A stretch of 64,000 bases of DNA from JAAFHB01 sp038236995 (GCA_038236995.1 JBBRZE010000004.1:1-64000); one strand, 5' to 3'; counted from the stretch's first letter, positions 18,934 through 27,636 are shown. Notes: generated by a model from the letters alone, not told the origin. Program-made: numbers and translations.

Positions 18934-19239
18934 AACTTTCTAATTTAAATTGTTTATATAAATGCTAATTGAAAAGATTTCACGGGATAAAACGGATGAC
19001 ACGGATTTAAGCAGATTGCACGGGATGGAGGATTCGTTGAAACCAGGAGTGTGATTAACGAAACTGATAATTTGATTTTTTGTGTGTTTAGGAAATAAAT
19101 ACGATGGAAACCCTTATTTTTCAGGTGGTACACCGTCATAGGAAGCAGTACCAACTGGGATTTAATTAACAATCGTCATTACACCAGTTGGAAATTGCCT
19201 TTAACCTTACTTCTATGAAATTAAAATAGGGGGTAAGTC
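18934..19239. other. Intergenic stretch without a supported gene
   Basis: About 300 bp lie between the unknown helical-protein gene and the toxin gene. It contains CACGGGATAAAACGGATGAC, a phrase of the kind often scattered between Bacteroidota genes, and short unsupported frames only. I see no terminator, promoter consensus or RNA gene. Confidence 0.5.
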
Positions 19240-19506
19240 TTAATCGTTATAATGATATTTGCAGGATAAAATCAAAATCCCGGTTTCATTTACAGTATAA
19301 ACAAGCCTGTGTTCATCGTTAATTCTCCGTGACCAGTAACCCGAAAGACTGTGTTTCAAAGGTTCAGGTTTACCAATGCCTTCAAATGGAGTACGGTCTA
19401 TACTTTGAATAATCTCATTTATCTTTTTAAATATCTGCTTATCAGTTGTAGCCCACTCTTTATAGTTGTCAAATGCATCTGGATTAAAAGTGAGGTTGTG
19501 CTTCAT
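19240..19506 (-). CDS. yoeB: YoeB/Txe-family mRNA interferase toxin
   Basis: This 88-residue protein has the family layout: KEWATTDKQIFKKINEII near residue 17, FEGIGKPEPLKHSLSGYWSR near 38, and the catalytic C-terminal block RRINDEHRLVY plus ILSCKYHYND. YoeB toxins bind the ribosome A site and cleave mRNA until neutralised by the partner antitoxin. The ATG overlaps the antitoxin stop by 4 bp (ATGA at 19503-19506), the standard arrangement of antitoxin first and toxin second. All expected conserved residues (Glu, Arg, His, Tyr) appear to be present, so it is probably active. Confidence 0.94.
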   Translation of the reverse strand: MKHNLTFNPDAFDNYKEWATTDKQIFKKINEIIQSIDRTPFEGIGKPEPLKHSLSGYWSRRINDEHRLVYTVNETGILILSCKYHYND

Positions 19507-19757
19507 TCGCTGAGCAGTTTTGCCGACAATTCTTCAAACTCCTTGCCGGTGAATCGTATAATATTTTTATTCTTTTTTACTTCTTTGATTGCATCCAATA
19601 AATGCTTTTTGTTGGATGGATTACTTAATAAATATTCAGTCTCGTCCTGTATAGGTTTAATTGATATTTCTATTTCACTGTCCTTAAAAAGATTTTTTAT
19701 CGTCTCGATAAACTTGCTGTCCAATTCAGTGGCTTTTAATTTGAATATTGTTTCCAT
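19503..19757 (-). CDS. YefM/RelB-like antitoxin
   Basis: This small protein of 84 residues is encoded directly before yoeB with a 4-bp overlap. It is acidic and helical. It should bind and inhibit the toxin through its C-terminal half (NIIRFTGKEFEELSAKLLSE) and repress its own promoter through the N-terminal part. It does not carry the classical YefM N-terminus, so the assignment rests partly on position. The promoter should lie in the short gap between 19758 and 19839, which separates the pair from the end of the Wzc-type gene. Confidence 0.88.
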   Translation of the reverse strand: METIFKLKATELDSKFIETIKNLFKDSEIEISIKPIQDETEYLLSNPSNKKHLLDAIKEVKKNKNIIRFTGKEFEELSAKLLSE

Positions 19758-19839
19758 ACAAAAAATATTTCCACAAATCTATAAAAAATAAGGTTTTAAA
19801 ACTACCTGCAGACAATTATTTAAAACGATCAATCTTCGG

Positions 19840-22257
19840 CTACACCTTTGATTCAGTTTCCTTTTTACGATGTTTTTTGGCAGGCTGTTCTTCAGCGGCA
19901 TAGTATTTTTTTTGATAGGAACTGATCGGATAGGATTCGTACTTCGAATACCTGGAGTAGGCGTAACCGAATGCGTTCGATTTAATGTCATTCACCACAA
20001 TCGCCAGATGACTGACCAGCTGTTTATCTGCGTAATGATTGATCATCCCGAGTTGTTGCTTGCGCGAAACGCCATAGCGCAAAATAAAAATATTAAGGTC
20101 GGCCAATTGCCCCACGATAATGCCATCGGTTACCAAAACGGTAGGTGAATTGTCTATAATAACATAGTCGAAACCGGTCCGGACTTTATCGATCAGCCTT
20201 TTCATTTCGGGTTTGCCAAGTATCTCGGACGGGTTTGGAGGTATAGGTCCTGAAGGGAGCAGAAACAGGTTTGGAACAGAGGTGGAGAAAATAACCTCAT
20301 CGATGGTGTCGTGACCAATCAGGCAGGTACTCAATCCGTGATCGTTACTCATTTCGAATATCTTATGCAACATGGGTTTTCGCAAATCGGCACCAATCAG
20401 AAGTACTTTCCGGTCGTTCATGGCCAATATGCTGGCAAGGTTCACCGAGATAAATGATTTCCCTTCGTTTGGATTGGTGGACTGAATCGATATAATTTTG
20501 CCGCTGGGCCCTGCAAGCATAAACTGAAGGTTGGTCCGCAATGCCCTGAACGATTCGGCTATTACTGATTTGGGGTTTTCGTGAACTGTCACAATGGCAT
20601 CGGACTGATCGTGTATGATACTGCCAAGGATTGGAATTAATGTATTGTTCTCAACATCTTCCTGTGTGCGGATATGGACATCGAAACTATTATACAGCAG
20701 AATGACGCCTAATGGAAGCGCCAGTCCGGCGAGCAGTCCGATGATTAGAATTATTTTACCCGACAGACCGATCGGAAGCGCGGTTTCGGGCCGTGCCTTA
20801 TCGATAATCTGAATATCAGGAATACTTGAAGCCAATGCAATTTTCATTTCAGCGCGCTTTTGCAGCAGGAAGGTATAAATCTCGCTTGTCATATCGACCT
20901 GGCGCTGGATGTTAATCATCTGTTGTTCTTTTTTGGGCAGTTTATTCATCTGGTTACCGATAGCGGCCTCCCTGATTTTTAAACTATTGATCGTATTTGT
21001 GGCATTATCGATCAGGTTACGCAGGTTTTCGTTCAACAGATTTCGTGTCTGCGCCAATTCCTTGTCGATGTTAATTAATTGAGGATTATTATCGCTTACA
21101 CTGAACGACATATACTGACGGCGACTGTATAGTTCACCTAATTTAAGCACCATCGCATTGAGCGAGGCGTCTTCGATCCCGACGACAGAAGGTGCAACCA
21201 GCTGTTTATAGTCAGCGGCTTTACTAAGATATGAACGAAGATTCTGGAAATAATCGAGTTGTACCTGGCTTTTGACCCTTTCCGATTCAGCCTCTTTCAG
21301 TTTATTCATTACCATGGTTGTTTCGGATCCAAGGTCGATGATTTCATTCCGCGAGCGGAACTCTGTATATTTTGTTCCGGCAGTATTCATAGAGTCGGAA
21401 ATACCGCTTAACTGACTATTTATAAAATCAAGTGATCTTCGGTTAACTTCATTTTGAAGGCTCAGTTTACTTTCGATGTAAACATTGATCAGCTCATTCA
21501 AAAACTCGCCATATTTTACAGGTTCATCACCTTCGATGGCACACTGAATGATTTCTCCCTTCTTATTCTTCAGCGTAACAGCAAGCTTCTTTTGGTAAGC
21601 CAGGGTCGCATCATTAAGGTCGTTAAACACAAATTTATACTTCCCATCCGGGGTTTCGGTATTGGTCGCCTTTTTTACCAATGTGAAATTGAAATGACCA
21701 TTTTTAAATGGGCGGCCAAATTCGCCTGTGCTCCCGAATTTTATTTTCGTGATTACAGTATTGTTTTTTACTTCTCCATCAACCGAAACAGTATATGAAT
21801 CAGCGGAAGCGGGAGTGATGCAAATGGCAATACCCTTGGGATTTGTAAAATCCTGCGCTTCCTGAACATCATAGGGTTCCTCCTTATAAACACTTCTCCA
21901 GATCAGCAACTCTTTTTTGTACCAGCTTGTGCGCCAGTTAAGGTTAATAAGCGCCTTGTTAATTGGATAATACGATTTAAGGATCTCAAGCTGATTGTAA
22001 ATGTTGTCGTCCGATTTATTCTGGGTACCCTTAAACAAATCTTTGATGTCGATTTGGTTCAGATTTTCAGTGACCAGTATGGAAGTACTAACCTGATAAT
22101 TTTGATTTACAGATTTGGTATACAAATAAGCACCACCTAATCCTAAAATACTGAACAGCAGAAACAAATGCCATTGCTTTACGAGTATGTACGTTAATTT
22201 TTTAATGTCGATCCCCTCTTGCCGGGAATTCTCTTCTTCAAAGTGCTCTAAATTCAT
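19840..22257 (-). CDS. wzc: Wzc-type polysaccharide co-polymerase and tyrosine autokinase
   Basis: This 805-residue inner-membrane protein has a Wzz domain (transmembrane helix near 35-52, a large periplasmic coiled-coil part, second helix near 490-515) followed by a cytosolic BY-kinase. Walker A reads STNPNEGKSF near residue 590, Walker A' reads LLIGADLRKP and Walker B reads YVIIDNSPTV. A tyrosine-rich tail (YAYSRYSKYESYPISSYQKK) is the autophosphorylation cluster. It controls chain length and export together with an outer-membrane Wza, which is not in this window. The first Asp of Walker A' is Gly here. The gene is first in the locus and has near-average base composition. Confidence 0.95.
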   Translation of the reverse strand: MNLEHFEEENSRQEGIDIKKLTYILVKQWHLFLLFSILGLGGAYLYTKSVNQNYQVSTSILVTENLNQIDIKDLFKGTQNKSDDNIYNQLEILKSYYPINKALINLNWRTSWYKKELLIWRSVYKEEPYDVQEAQDFTNPKGIAICITPASADSYTVSVDGEVKNNTVITKIKFGSTGEFGRPFKNGHFNFTLVKKATNTETPDGKYKFVFNDLNDATLAYQKKLAVTLKNKKGEIIQCAIEGDEPVKYGEFLNELINVYIESKLSLQNEVNRRSLDFINSQLSGISDSMNTAGTKYTEFRSRNEIIDLGSETTMVMNKLKEAESERVKSQVQLDYFQNLRSYLSKAADYKQLVAPSVVGIEDASLNAMVLKLGELYSRRQYMSFSVSDNNPQLINIDKELAQTRNLLNENLRNLIDNATNTINSLKIREAAIGNQMNKLPKKEQQMINIQRQVDMTSEIYTFLLQKRAEMKIALASSIPDIQIIDKARPETALPIGLSGKIILIIGLLAGLALPLGVILLYNSFDVHIRTQEDVENNTLIPILGSIIHDQSDAIVTVHENPKSVIAESFRALRTNLQFMLAGPSGKIISIQSTNPNEGKSFISVNLASILAMNDRKVLLIGADLRKPMLHKIFEMSNDHGLSTCLIGHDTIDEVIFSTSVPNLFLLPSGPIPPNPSEILGKPEMKRLIDKVRTGFDYVIIDNSPTVLVTDGIIVGQLADLNIFILRYGVSRKQQLGMINHYADKQLVSHLAIVVNDIKSNAFGYAYSRYSKYESYPISSYQKKYYAAEEQPAKKHRKKETESKV

Positions 22258-22760
22258 ATTGCAATATTTTCCGTTGTTTTGAATGGAGATTGTTTTCCTT
22301 AATTAACAAGGAGTCTACTCCGAAAAGTAATACTATTCACTAATTGTACACCTTAGCTAATCAATACTTTGTGAAACCAGGTGCCTGGGTGTCTTCGTGG
22401 CGATTTTTATTTTTGACGATTCGGAGGGGTCTGAGCAATTGCTCCTTAATTGAGCGAATGTTGAGGCCGGTAACATCTGAATCATTGTTCTGAAACCTTT
22501 ATCAGTGCAGTTTTCACAGCTTCGCCTCCTCAGTCACACGGACTGGTTTTGTTTTTTTGTAACACAAACAGGCATTACTCCTGTCAGGAATTAATTGAGA
22601 CATAAATAATCTGGTGGAAATCGAAAATAGAATTTCGTTTAGGCGATTTTCAGAAGATTAGGATTCGAACATTAATGAATTAAAAAATGCTAAGTCAGGA
22701 TAATGATTTCAATAAAACACATACTGAATGTAACGAGAGTTAATATTGAAAGTTAGTTAT
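22258..22760. other. Divergent intergenic region upstream of wzc
   Basis: About 500 bp separate wzc (minus) from the palindrome before the GH5 remnant (plus). It should hold the capsule-operon promoter. On the minus strand TACTTTTC at about 22324-22331 is one base from the TAnnTTTG -7 consensus, without a convincing -33. I see no open frame with coding character and no RNA gene. Confidence 0.4.
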
Positions 22761-22800
22761 TAACCGGATACTTCCGGATACATCCGGAAGTATCCGGTTA
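22761..22800. repeat. 40-bp near-perfect palindrome, copy 1
   Basis: Two 19-bp arms (left TAACCGGATACTTCCGGAT) flank a 2-base AC centre. The arm itself contains the shorter repeat CCGGATA/TCCGGA, so alternative pairings exist. It starts 287 bp before the ATG of the GH5 remnant, the same distance as copy 2 before the intact GH5 gene. It may be an operator for a dimeric regulator, a cruciform or an RNA hairpin. Confidence 0.92.
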
Positions 22801-22953
22801 TATCCGGATGATGTCGAATATGTTACTGAATTAATGGTATTTATTAATCCATTTTATTATTCGATTCTTCGAGAATTTTTAAGAACATTAACGGCGTTTA
22901 TTTGTATTCATAAACTTCAGCCGGAGTCATCATAGGTTCCACAAACTACCTTT

Positions 22954-22961
22954 TATCATTG
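22954..22961 (+). promoter_or_regulatory. Decayed -7 promoter element of the GH5 remnant
   Basis: TATCATTG here aligns with the TATCTTTG of the intact GH5 promoter (24378-24385). One T-to-A change breaks the TAnnTTTG consensus, as expected if the copy is no longer selected. Confidence 0.5.
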
Positions 22962-23047
22962 CTCTGATACCTGATCGCGTGGATCACTTCACTTTCTGAT
23001 CAGCTGAGTGCACAAAAACATATTTAAACTCAAATCATTCAAATCAA

Positions 23048-23378
23048 ATGGATTTTAACAGCATCGGCCGACGCTCATTATTAAAAAAGACGTAGCTGCA
23101 ACTGCCCTTGGGGGCTTGACTCGAAAACTGTTGTTGACTTCAACAACCATGACAGGCCTGTCAAATTCGATTACTCACTGGCGTGGATTCAACTTGTCTG
23201 ACTATTTCGGTCCATTGGTGGCCCATACAGGGATATCGTCAGCGGTTACTACCGTAGCATACTTTCGCCGGATCTCTGGCCTGGATTTCGACTTTGTCCG
23301 GATTACAATGATCAATGCCCCCAATACCAATTTCGATTAAAGAATAAAGTTACGCCCGGGAGATGTGCGGTACAATAA
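23048..23378 (+). pseudogene. Truncated frameshifted copy of the GH5 gene
   Basis: The ATG at 23048 begins MDFNSIGRRSLLKKT and then hits TAG. After a one-base shift the homologous reading continues as AATALGGLTRKL, then GLSNSITHWRGFNLSDYFGP and GLDFDFVRITM, ending about 23340; DNA similarity to the intact gene (24472-25638) fades near 23378 at the TTACGCCC/AGATGTG region. Only the Tat signal and the first 90 or so residues are represented, with both catalytic glutamates lost. It is a tandem-duplication remnant and should give no functional product. Confidence 0.9.
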
Positions 23379-23440
23379 TAAAAATGTCTGGCTATGAAAA
23401 GGCTTTGACAAAAAGCAAAGCAATTTCAGAACCAGACATT
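23376..23440 (-). terminator. Probable terminator of the DUF4468 gene
   Basis: Read on the minus strand, AATGTCTGG (23440-23432) pairs with CCAGACATT (23391-23383), with an inner GCTTTG/CAAAGC hairpin, followed by TTTATTATT. It lies 36 bp after the stop of the gene at 23476. Confidence 0.65.
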
Positions 23441-23475
23441 CTTAGATTAAAAAATTGATACTAAAAGGGTTTCTG

Positions 23476-24024
23476 TTACCAGTTTGAATCCTCTTTCTCC
23501 GATTTAAGATGAATTGTCAGATCAGCAATCATATTATCGAAGTTACTGTTCATCAATGAATACACATCATTAATTGTTGCAGATGATACTTTATTGCTGA
23601 ATAGTGGTTTAGTGCCCGCATTTTTACGATAGGCATCCCATCCTTCTTTGGTAGTCAGCGATTTAAATTCTTCAAAACTCATCTCATAACCATTTTCATA
23701 TTTAATGGAGTTAACGTACAATAGATATTTAAAGCGACCGTCCTTAAACTGTACGCTCAATGCATAATTGACATCGATAAAAGTCGGATACTTCTGAAGG
23801 GTGTAAATAATATTTTTAACCCCTGAGCCAATAATTTTTTGCTCTTTCGGATCGTCAACCTGAATCACTATTTCACCCGGGTTAGAACTGACTGCAAACC
23901 ATTCTTTTGCAATACCGTACATTTCCGTTGCGCTTTTATTCGCAAGATTTACGATTGCCTCCTTTGGCTGGCCAGCTGCGAAGAAAGGGAAAAGAACGAC
24001 TAACAAAAATGTAAATGTTTTCAT
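23476..24024 (-). CDS. DUF4468-like secreted protein
   Basis: This 182-residue protein has a clear signal peptide (residues 1-18, MKTFTFLLVVLFPFFAAG) and should be periplasmic. The mature part, with SATEMYGIAKEWFAVSSN, VIQVDDPKEQKIIGSG and a strand-rich middle, matches the DUF4468 domain with TATA-binding-protein-like fold. The function is unknown throughout the family. It is encoded between the two GH5 copies, in the opposite direction, and shares the intergenic region containing palindrome 2. That position may reflect only the duplication. Confidence 0.78.
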   Translation of the reverse strand: MKTFTFLLVVLFPFFAAGQPKEAIVNLANKSATEMYGIAKEWFAVSSNPGEIVIQVDDPKEQKIIGSGVKNIIYTLQKYPTFIDVNYALSVQFKDGRFKYLLYVNSIKYENGYEMSFEEFKSLTTKEGWDAYRKNAGTKPLFSNKVSSATINDVYSLMNSNFDNMIADLTIHLKSEKEDSNW

Positions 24025-24185
24025 GACTACTTGTATTAATATGTAAATAACAATAACTTTCGACTTCGAAGACTTATTAGAATATCATCAGAAGCGCTGT
24101 ATAACAGTATGTTTAACTTATAAAATGAATTAATATAAAATACACATACCACTATTACGGTAGTTCAGGAAAAAAGTTATATGTT

Positions 24186-24223
24186 AGCCGGATATATTCG
24201 ATTATAATCGAATATATCCGGCT
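24186..24223. repeat. 38-bp perfect palindrome, copy 2
   Basis: The left arm AGCCGGATATATTCGATTA is followed directly by its exact reverse complement, 19 + 19 bp with no loop. The outer CCGGATA is shared with copy 1 at 22761-22800, while the inner bases differ on both arms together. It lies 286 bp before the GH5 start, in the region between that gene and the divergent DUF4468 gene. Confidence 0.93.
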
Positions 24224-24377
24224 TTAATTGAAGGCTGCCTGACAAAATATTGATTAACAAGACGATAATCATCCAATTTATTTTTTGATTCGCTGAGAAT
24301 TTTTCAGAACATTAACGGAGCTTATTTGTGTTCACATATTACATCAAGACTTATCATAGATTTCACGAACTAGTTTT

Positions 24378-24385
24378 TATCTTTG
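24378..24385 (+). promoter_or_regulatory. -7 promoter element for the GH5 gene
   Basis: TATCTTTG matches the Bacteroidota TAnnTTTG consensus and lies 87 bp before the start codon. No clear -33 TTTG is seen at the right distance, so expression may depend on an activator. Confidence 0.5.
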
Positions 24386-24471
24386 CTCTAATTCAAGATC
24401 GCCTGGATCCCTTCATTTTCTGATCAGCTGAGAACACGAAAACATATTTAAACTTAAATCATTCAAATCAA

Positions 24472-25638
24472 ATGGATTTTAACAGCATCAACCGACGCTC
24501 ATTTTTAAAAACCGCAGGAGCAGCAACTGCCCTTGTAGGCATGACCGGAAAACTTACGCTGGCATCAACAACAATGGCAGGCCTATCAAATCCGATTCCG
24601 CGCTGGCGTGGTTTCAATCTGCTTGACTATTTCGGTCCATTGGCTCCAAAAGGAAAATCGTCAGCAGCAACGACAGAAGATGACTTTCGCTGGATGTCTG
24701 ACTGGGGTTTCGACTTTGTCCGCATTCCGATGGCCTATCCCCGCTATATCAGGTTCGATCCGACAAAGGACGTTACGCCCGAAGATGTGTTGAATATTGA
24801 TGAGAAAGCTGTCGATGAGATTGTTAAATTAATTGAACTGGCCAATAAATACAAGCTTCATGTAAGTCTGAATCTCCACCGCGCACCCGGATATTGTGTG
24901 AATGCCGGTTTTAACGAACCTTATAATCTTTGGAAAGATGAAGCTGCACAGGATGCATTTAAATTTCATTGGGAGATGTGGGCAAAGCGGCTAAAAGAGG
25001 TGCCGCGGGAGAAGGTAAGTTTCGACCTTGTCAACGAACCAAGTTTGCGCGAGAATATGAACGACCAGTTTGGCGACCGGAAGACGGTTCCGGGTGCTGT
25101 TTACCGCAAAGTAGCGAAAGAGACAACTGAAGCCATCCGAAAGTACAACCCTTCGCGTATTGTGGTGGCAGATGGCAACGATGTTGGTTCCTCTGTTATA
25201 CCTGAGATCACCGATCTGGATATTGCTCAGAGCTGTAGGGGTTATTTTCCCCATTACATTTCGCATTACAGGGCACCCTGGGTATATAAAAATCCCGATA
25301 CCGCACCAATGCCTGTTTGGCCGGGGACCATCGACAATAAACACTTTGGAAAAGAATCACTCGAAAAATTTTATCAGCCATGGATTGATCTTGTGAAGTC
25401 AGGTGTAGGTGTTCATTGCGGTGAATGTGGTTGCTGGCGCGAAACGCCGCACGAAGTATTTCTGGCATGGTTTGGCGATGTGCTTGACATCCTCACTCAA
25501 AACGGAATCGGATATGCGTTGTGGAACTTCCGTGGCGACTTTGGCATGCTCGATTCGGGACGAAAAGATGTAGAATACGAAGATTGGCATGGTCATAAAC
25601 TCGATCGCAAGATGCTTACAATGCTTCAGAAGTTTTGA
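24472..25638 (+). CDS. Tat-exported glycoside hydrolase family 5 (cellulase-like)
   Basis: This 388-residue protein has a twin-arginine signal (NRRSFLKTAGAA, residues 7-18, then a hydrophobic stretch), so it is probably exported folded. The GH5 (alpha/beta)8 domain follows: RGFNLLDYFGP near 44, WGFDFVRIPM near 80, SLNLHRAPGY near 135, FDLVNEPS near 185 with the acid/base Glu, and GVHCGECGCW near 312 with the nucleophile Glu. It should cleave beta-linked glucan or mannan backbones; the subfamily is not determined. A role in trimming the organism's own polysaccharide is possible from its position beside wzc, but this is inference. Confidence 0.92.
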   Translation: MDFNSINRRSFLKTAGAATALVGMTGKLTLASTTMAGLSNPIPRWRGFNLLDYFGPLAPKGKSSAATTEDDFRWMSDWGFDFVRIPMAYPRYIRFDPTKDVTPEDVLNIDEKAVDEIVKLIELANKYKLHVSLNLHRAPGYCVNAGFNEPYNLWKDEAAQDAFKFHWEMWAKRLKEVPREKVSFDLVNEPSLRENMNDQFGDRKTVPGAVYRKVAKETTEAIRKYNPSRIVVADGNDVGSSVIPEITDLDIAQSCRGYFPHYISHYRAPWVYKNPDTAPMPVWPGTIDNKHFGKESLEKFYQPWIDLVKSGVGVHCGECGCWRETPHEVFLAWFGDVLDILTQNGIGYALWNFRGDFGMLDSGRKDVEYEDWHGHKLDRKMLTMLQKF

Positions 25639-25767
25639 GAGAGAGAGACGGGGAGAGAGGGAAATAGGTTGAAAATGAGAACGAAGGCGGCGAAGATCCA
25701 AAGCCTGTAACCAGTGAAAGAGAGAGGGTGAACGACGACGAAAGGCTGACAGGGAGATGGGAGCAGT

Positions 25768-25846
25768 CAGACACTGAAGGTGTCAAATATTAATAACCCC
25801 GGGTAAGGATCCCGAATCGTTCCTCTCGGGAGCACGCAACCCGGGG
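25768..25846. repeat. REP-like structured intergenic repeat
   Basis: CCCCGGGT (25797-25804) pairs with ACCCGGGG (25839-25846), enclosing the hairpin TCCCGA/TCGGGA (25810-25815 with 25826-25831). It is preceded by a small GACAC/GTGTC hairpin (25768-25783). It resembles the CCCGGG-stem REP-like elements scattered in Bacteroidota genomes that are mobilised by TnpA-REP-type transposases; that kinship is inference. Purine-rich DNA with GAGAGA runs precedes it, and no gene is supported between 25639 and 25960. Confidence 0.55.
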
Positions 25847-25960
25847 AAAGCGATGAAAGGACAGAAAAGGCGCATCTACAAAGCTAAATTGAAACGATAC
25901 GGCCCTATGCGCCGCAAACTGCAACTTCAGATATGCGTCGTATTCGTAAAATAAAATATG

Positions 25961-25992
25961 AAAGGCCGTCCCAAAAAATTGAGACGGCCTTT
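25961..25992. terminator. Bidirectional rho-independent terminator
   Basis: AAAGGCCGTC (25961-25970) pairs with GACGGCCTTT (25983-25992) over 10 bp, with T-rich DNA on both sides. It ends glyS on the minus strand, 20 bp after its stop, and may also stop plus-strand transcripts from the GH5 gene. Confidence 0.88.
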
Positions 25993-26011
25993 GTTTTATT
26001 GATTCGCTCAG

Positions 26012-27565
26012 CTATTTAAGCTGGTTGAACAAGGTTCTGAAACTAACCTGTTTTAGAATAATATCACGCAATGCACTGATTTCGACACGCTCCTGGAGCA
26101 TTGTATCGCGAAAGCGGATGGTCACCGTTTTGTCTTCGGCAGTCTGATGATCGACCGTGACGCAGAAAGGGGTTCCAATCGCATCCTGCCGGCGGTAACG
26201 TTTGCCGATTGAATCTTTTTCATCGTATTGACAATTGAAATCGAATTTCAATTCATCAATTATTTCGCGTGCAATTTCTGGTAAACCATCTTTTTTGATC
26301 AATGGCATCACTGCCAGTTTTACCGGAGCAAGCGGAGCAGGCAGTCTTAGGACGACCCTTGTATCTTTCTGCCCGTTTGAATCCTCAACAACCTCTTCGT
26401 GGTATGCTGCCGAAATAATCTGCAGGAACATGCGGTCGACACCAATTGAGGTTTCAACGACAAATGGCACATACGATTCGTTGATTTCGGGATCGAAATA
26501 CTGTATTTTTTTACCCGAGAACTTTTGGTGCTGCGTTAAATCATAATCGGTGCGCGAATGAATCCCTTCCACTTCCTTAAATCCAAAAGGAAATTTAAAT
26601 TCGATATCAACGGCGGCATTGGCATAGTGAGCCAGTTTTTCGTGAACATGGAAGCGGTAATTCTCATGACCAAATCCAAGTGCCTGGTGCCATTTAACGC
26701 GCAGGTCTTTCCATTTCTCAAACCATACGAGCTCAGTTCCAGGGCGGACAAAGAACTGCATTTCCATTTGCTCAAATTCGCGCATTCTGAATATAAACTG
26801 GCGAGCAACAATCTCGTTCCTAAAGGCCTTCCCGATCTGCGCAATACCGAACGGAATTTTCATCCTTCCAGATTTCTGCACATTCATATAGTTGACAAAA
26901 ATTCCCTGTGCTGTTTCGGGGCGAAGGTAAACTTTCAATGCACCGTCAGCGGTTGAGCCCATTTCAGTCGAGAACATCAGGTTAAACTGACGCACTTCGG
27001 TCCAGTTTCGGGTACCCGAAACCGGGCAAACGATCTCGTTATCCTCAATAATTTGCTTTAATTCAACAAGATCGACATTATTAAGCGCTTCCGCAAACCG
27101 GTTATGAAGGTCATCCCATTTAGTCTGAGATTCCATAACCCGAACATTCGTAGCACGAAATTGCGCTTCGTCAAAGCTTTCACCAAACCTGGCTTTCGCC
27201 TTGTCGACCTCTTTATCAATTTTCGCCTCGATTTTTGCCAGGTGCTCTTCAATTAAAACATCGGCACGGTATCTTTTTTTCGAATCACGATTGTCAATCA
27301 ACGGGTCATTAAATGCGTCAACATGGCCAGAAGCTTTCCAGATTGTAGGGTGCATAAAAATAGCAGAGTCAATTCCCACAATATTTTCGTGCAGTAAAAC
27401 CATCGAATCCCACCAGTATTTCTTGATGTTATTCTTTAACTCTACGCCGTATTGTCCGTAATCGTAAACTGCGCTTAATCCATCATAGATTTCGCTCGAT
27501 GGAAATACGTAACCATACTCTTTGCAATGTGCAATCAATTTTTTGAATAAATCTTCCTGGGCCAT
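26012..27565 (-). CDS. glyS: Glycyl-tRNA synthetase (class II, dimeric type)
   Basis: This 517-residue single-chain enzyme charges tRNA-Gly in the cytosol. YVFPSSEIYDGLSAVYDYGQ near residue 19 is the characteristic N-terminal block. GLY-type motif 2 is seen in the KAFRNEIVARQFIFRMREFEQME segment near residue 245, and the motif 3 region is near FVVETSIGVDRMFL at about 375. It is the eukaryote/archaeal-like alpha2 type used by Bacteroidota rather than the GlyQ/GlyS tetramer. It stands alone as a monocistron with a terminator just downstream. Confidence 0.97.
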   Translation of the reverse strand: MAQEDLFKKLIAHCKEYGYVFPSSEIYDGLSAVYDYGQYGVELKNNIKKYWWDSMVLLHENIVGIDSAIFMHPTIWKASGHVDAFNDPLIDNRDSKKRYRADVLIEEHLAKIEAKIDKEVDKAKARFGESFDEAQFRATNVRVMESQTKWDDLHNRFAEALNNVDLVELKQIIEDNEIVCPVSGTRNWTEVRQFNLMFSTEMGSTADGALKVYLRPETAQGIFVNYMNVQKSGRMKIPFGIAQIGKAFRNEIVARQFIFRMREFEQMEMQFFVRPGTELVWFEKWKDLRVKWHQALGFGHENYRFHVHEKLAHYANAAVDIEFKFPFGFKEVEGIHSRTDYDLTQHQKFSGKKIQYFDPEINESYVPFVVETSIGVDRMFLQIISAAYHEEVVEDSNGQKDTRVVLRLPAPLAPVKLAVMPLIKKDGLPEIAREIIDELKFDFNCQYDEKDSIGKRYRRQDAIGTPFCVTVDHQTAEDKTVTIRFRDTMLQERVEISALRDIILKQVSFRTLFNQLK

Positions 27566-27636
27566 ATCAGATAATTTTAGAGCAAACGAATCACTCCATT
27601 CATTAAATATTAATAAATCAATTATTTATAAAAATA

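Noticed and set aside
18960..19030. CACGGGATAAAACGGATGAC as a regulatory site
   Set aside because: Such phrases are commonly dispersed between genes in this phylum, and no symmetry or second copy in this window supports a function.
25639..25760. GA-rich stretch as a microsatellite or toxin-like small gene
   Set aside because: The GAGAGA run is short and irregular, and no coding character is seen.
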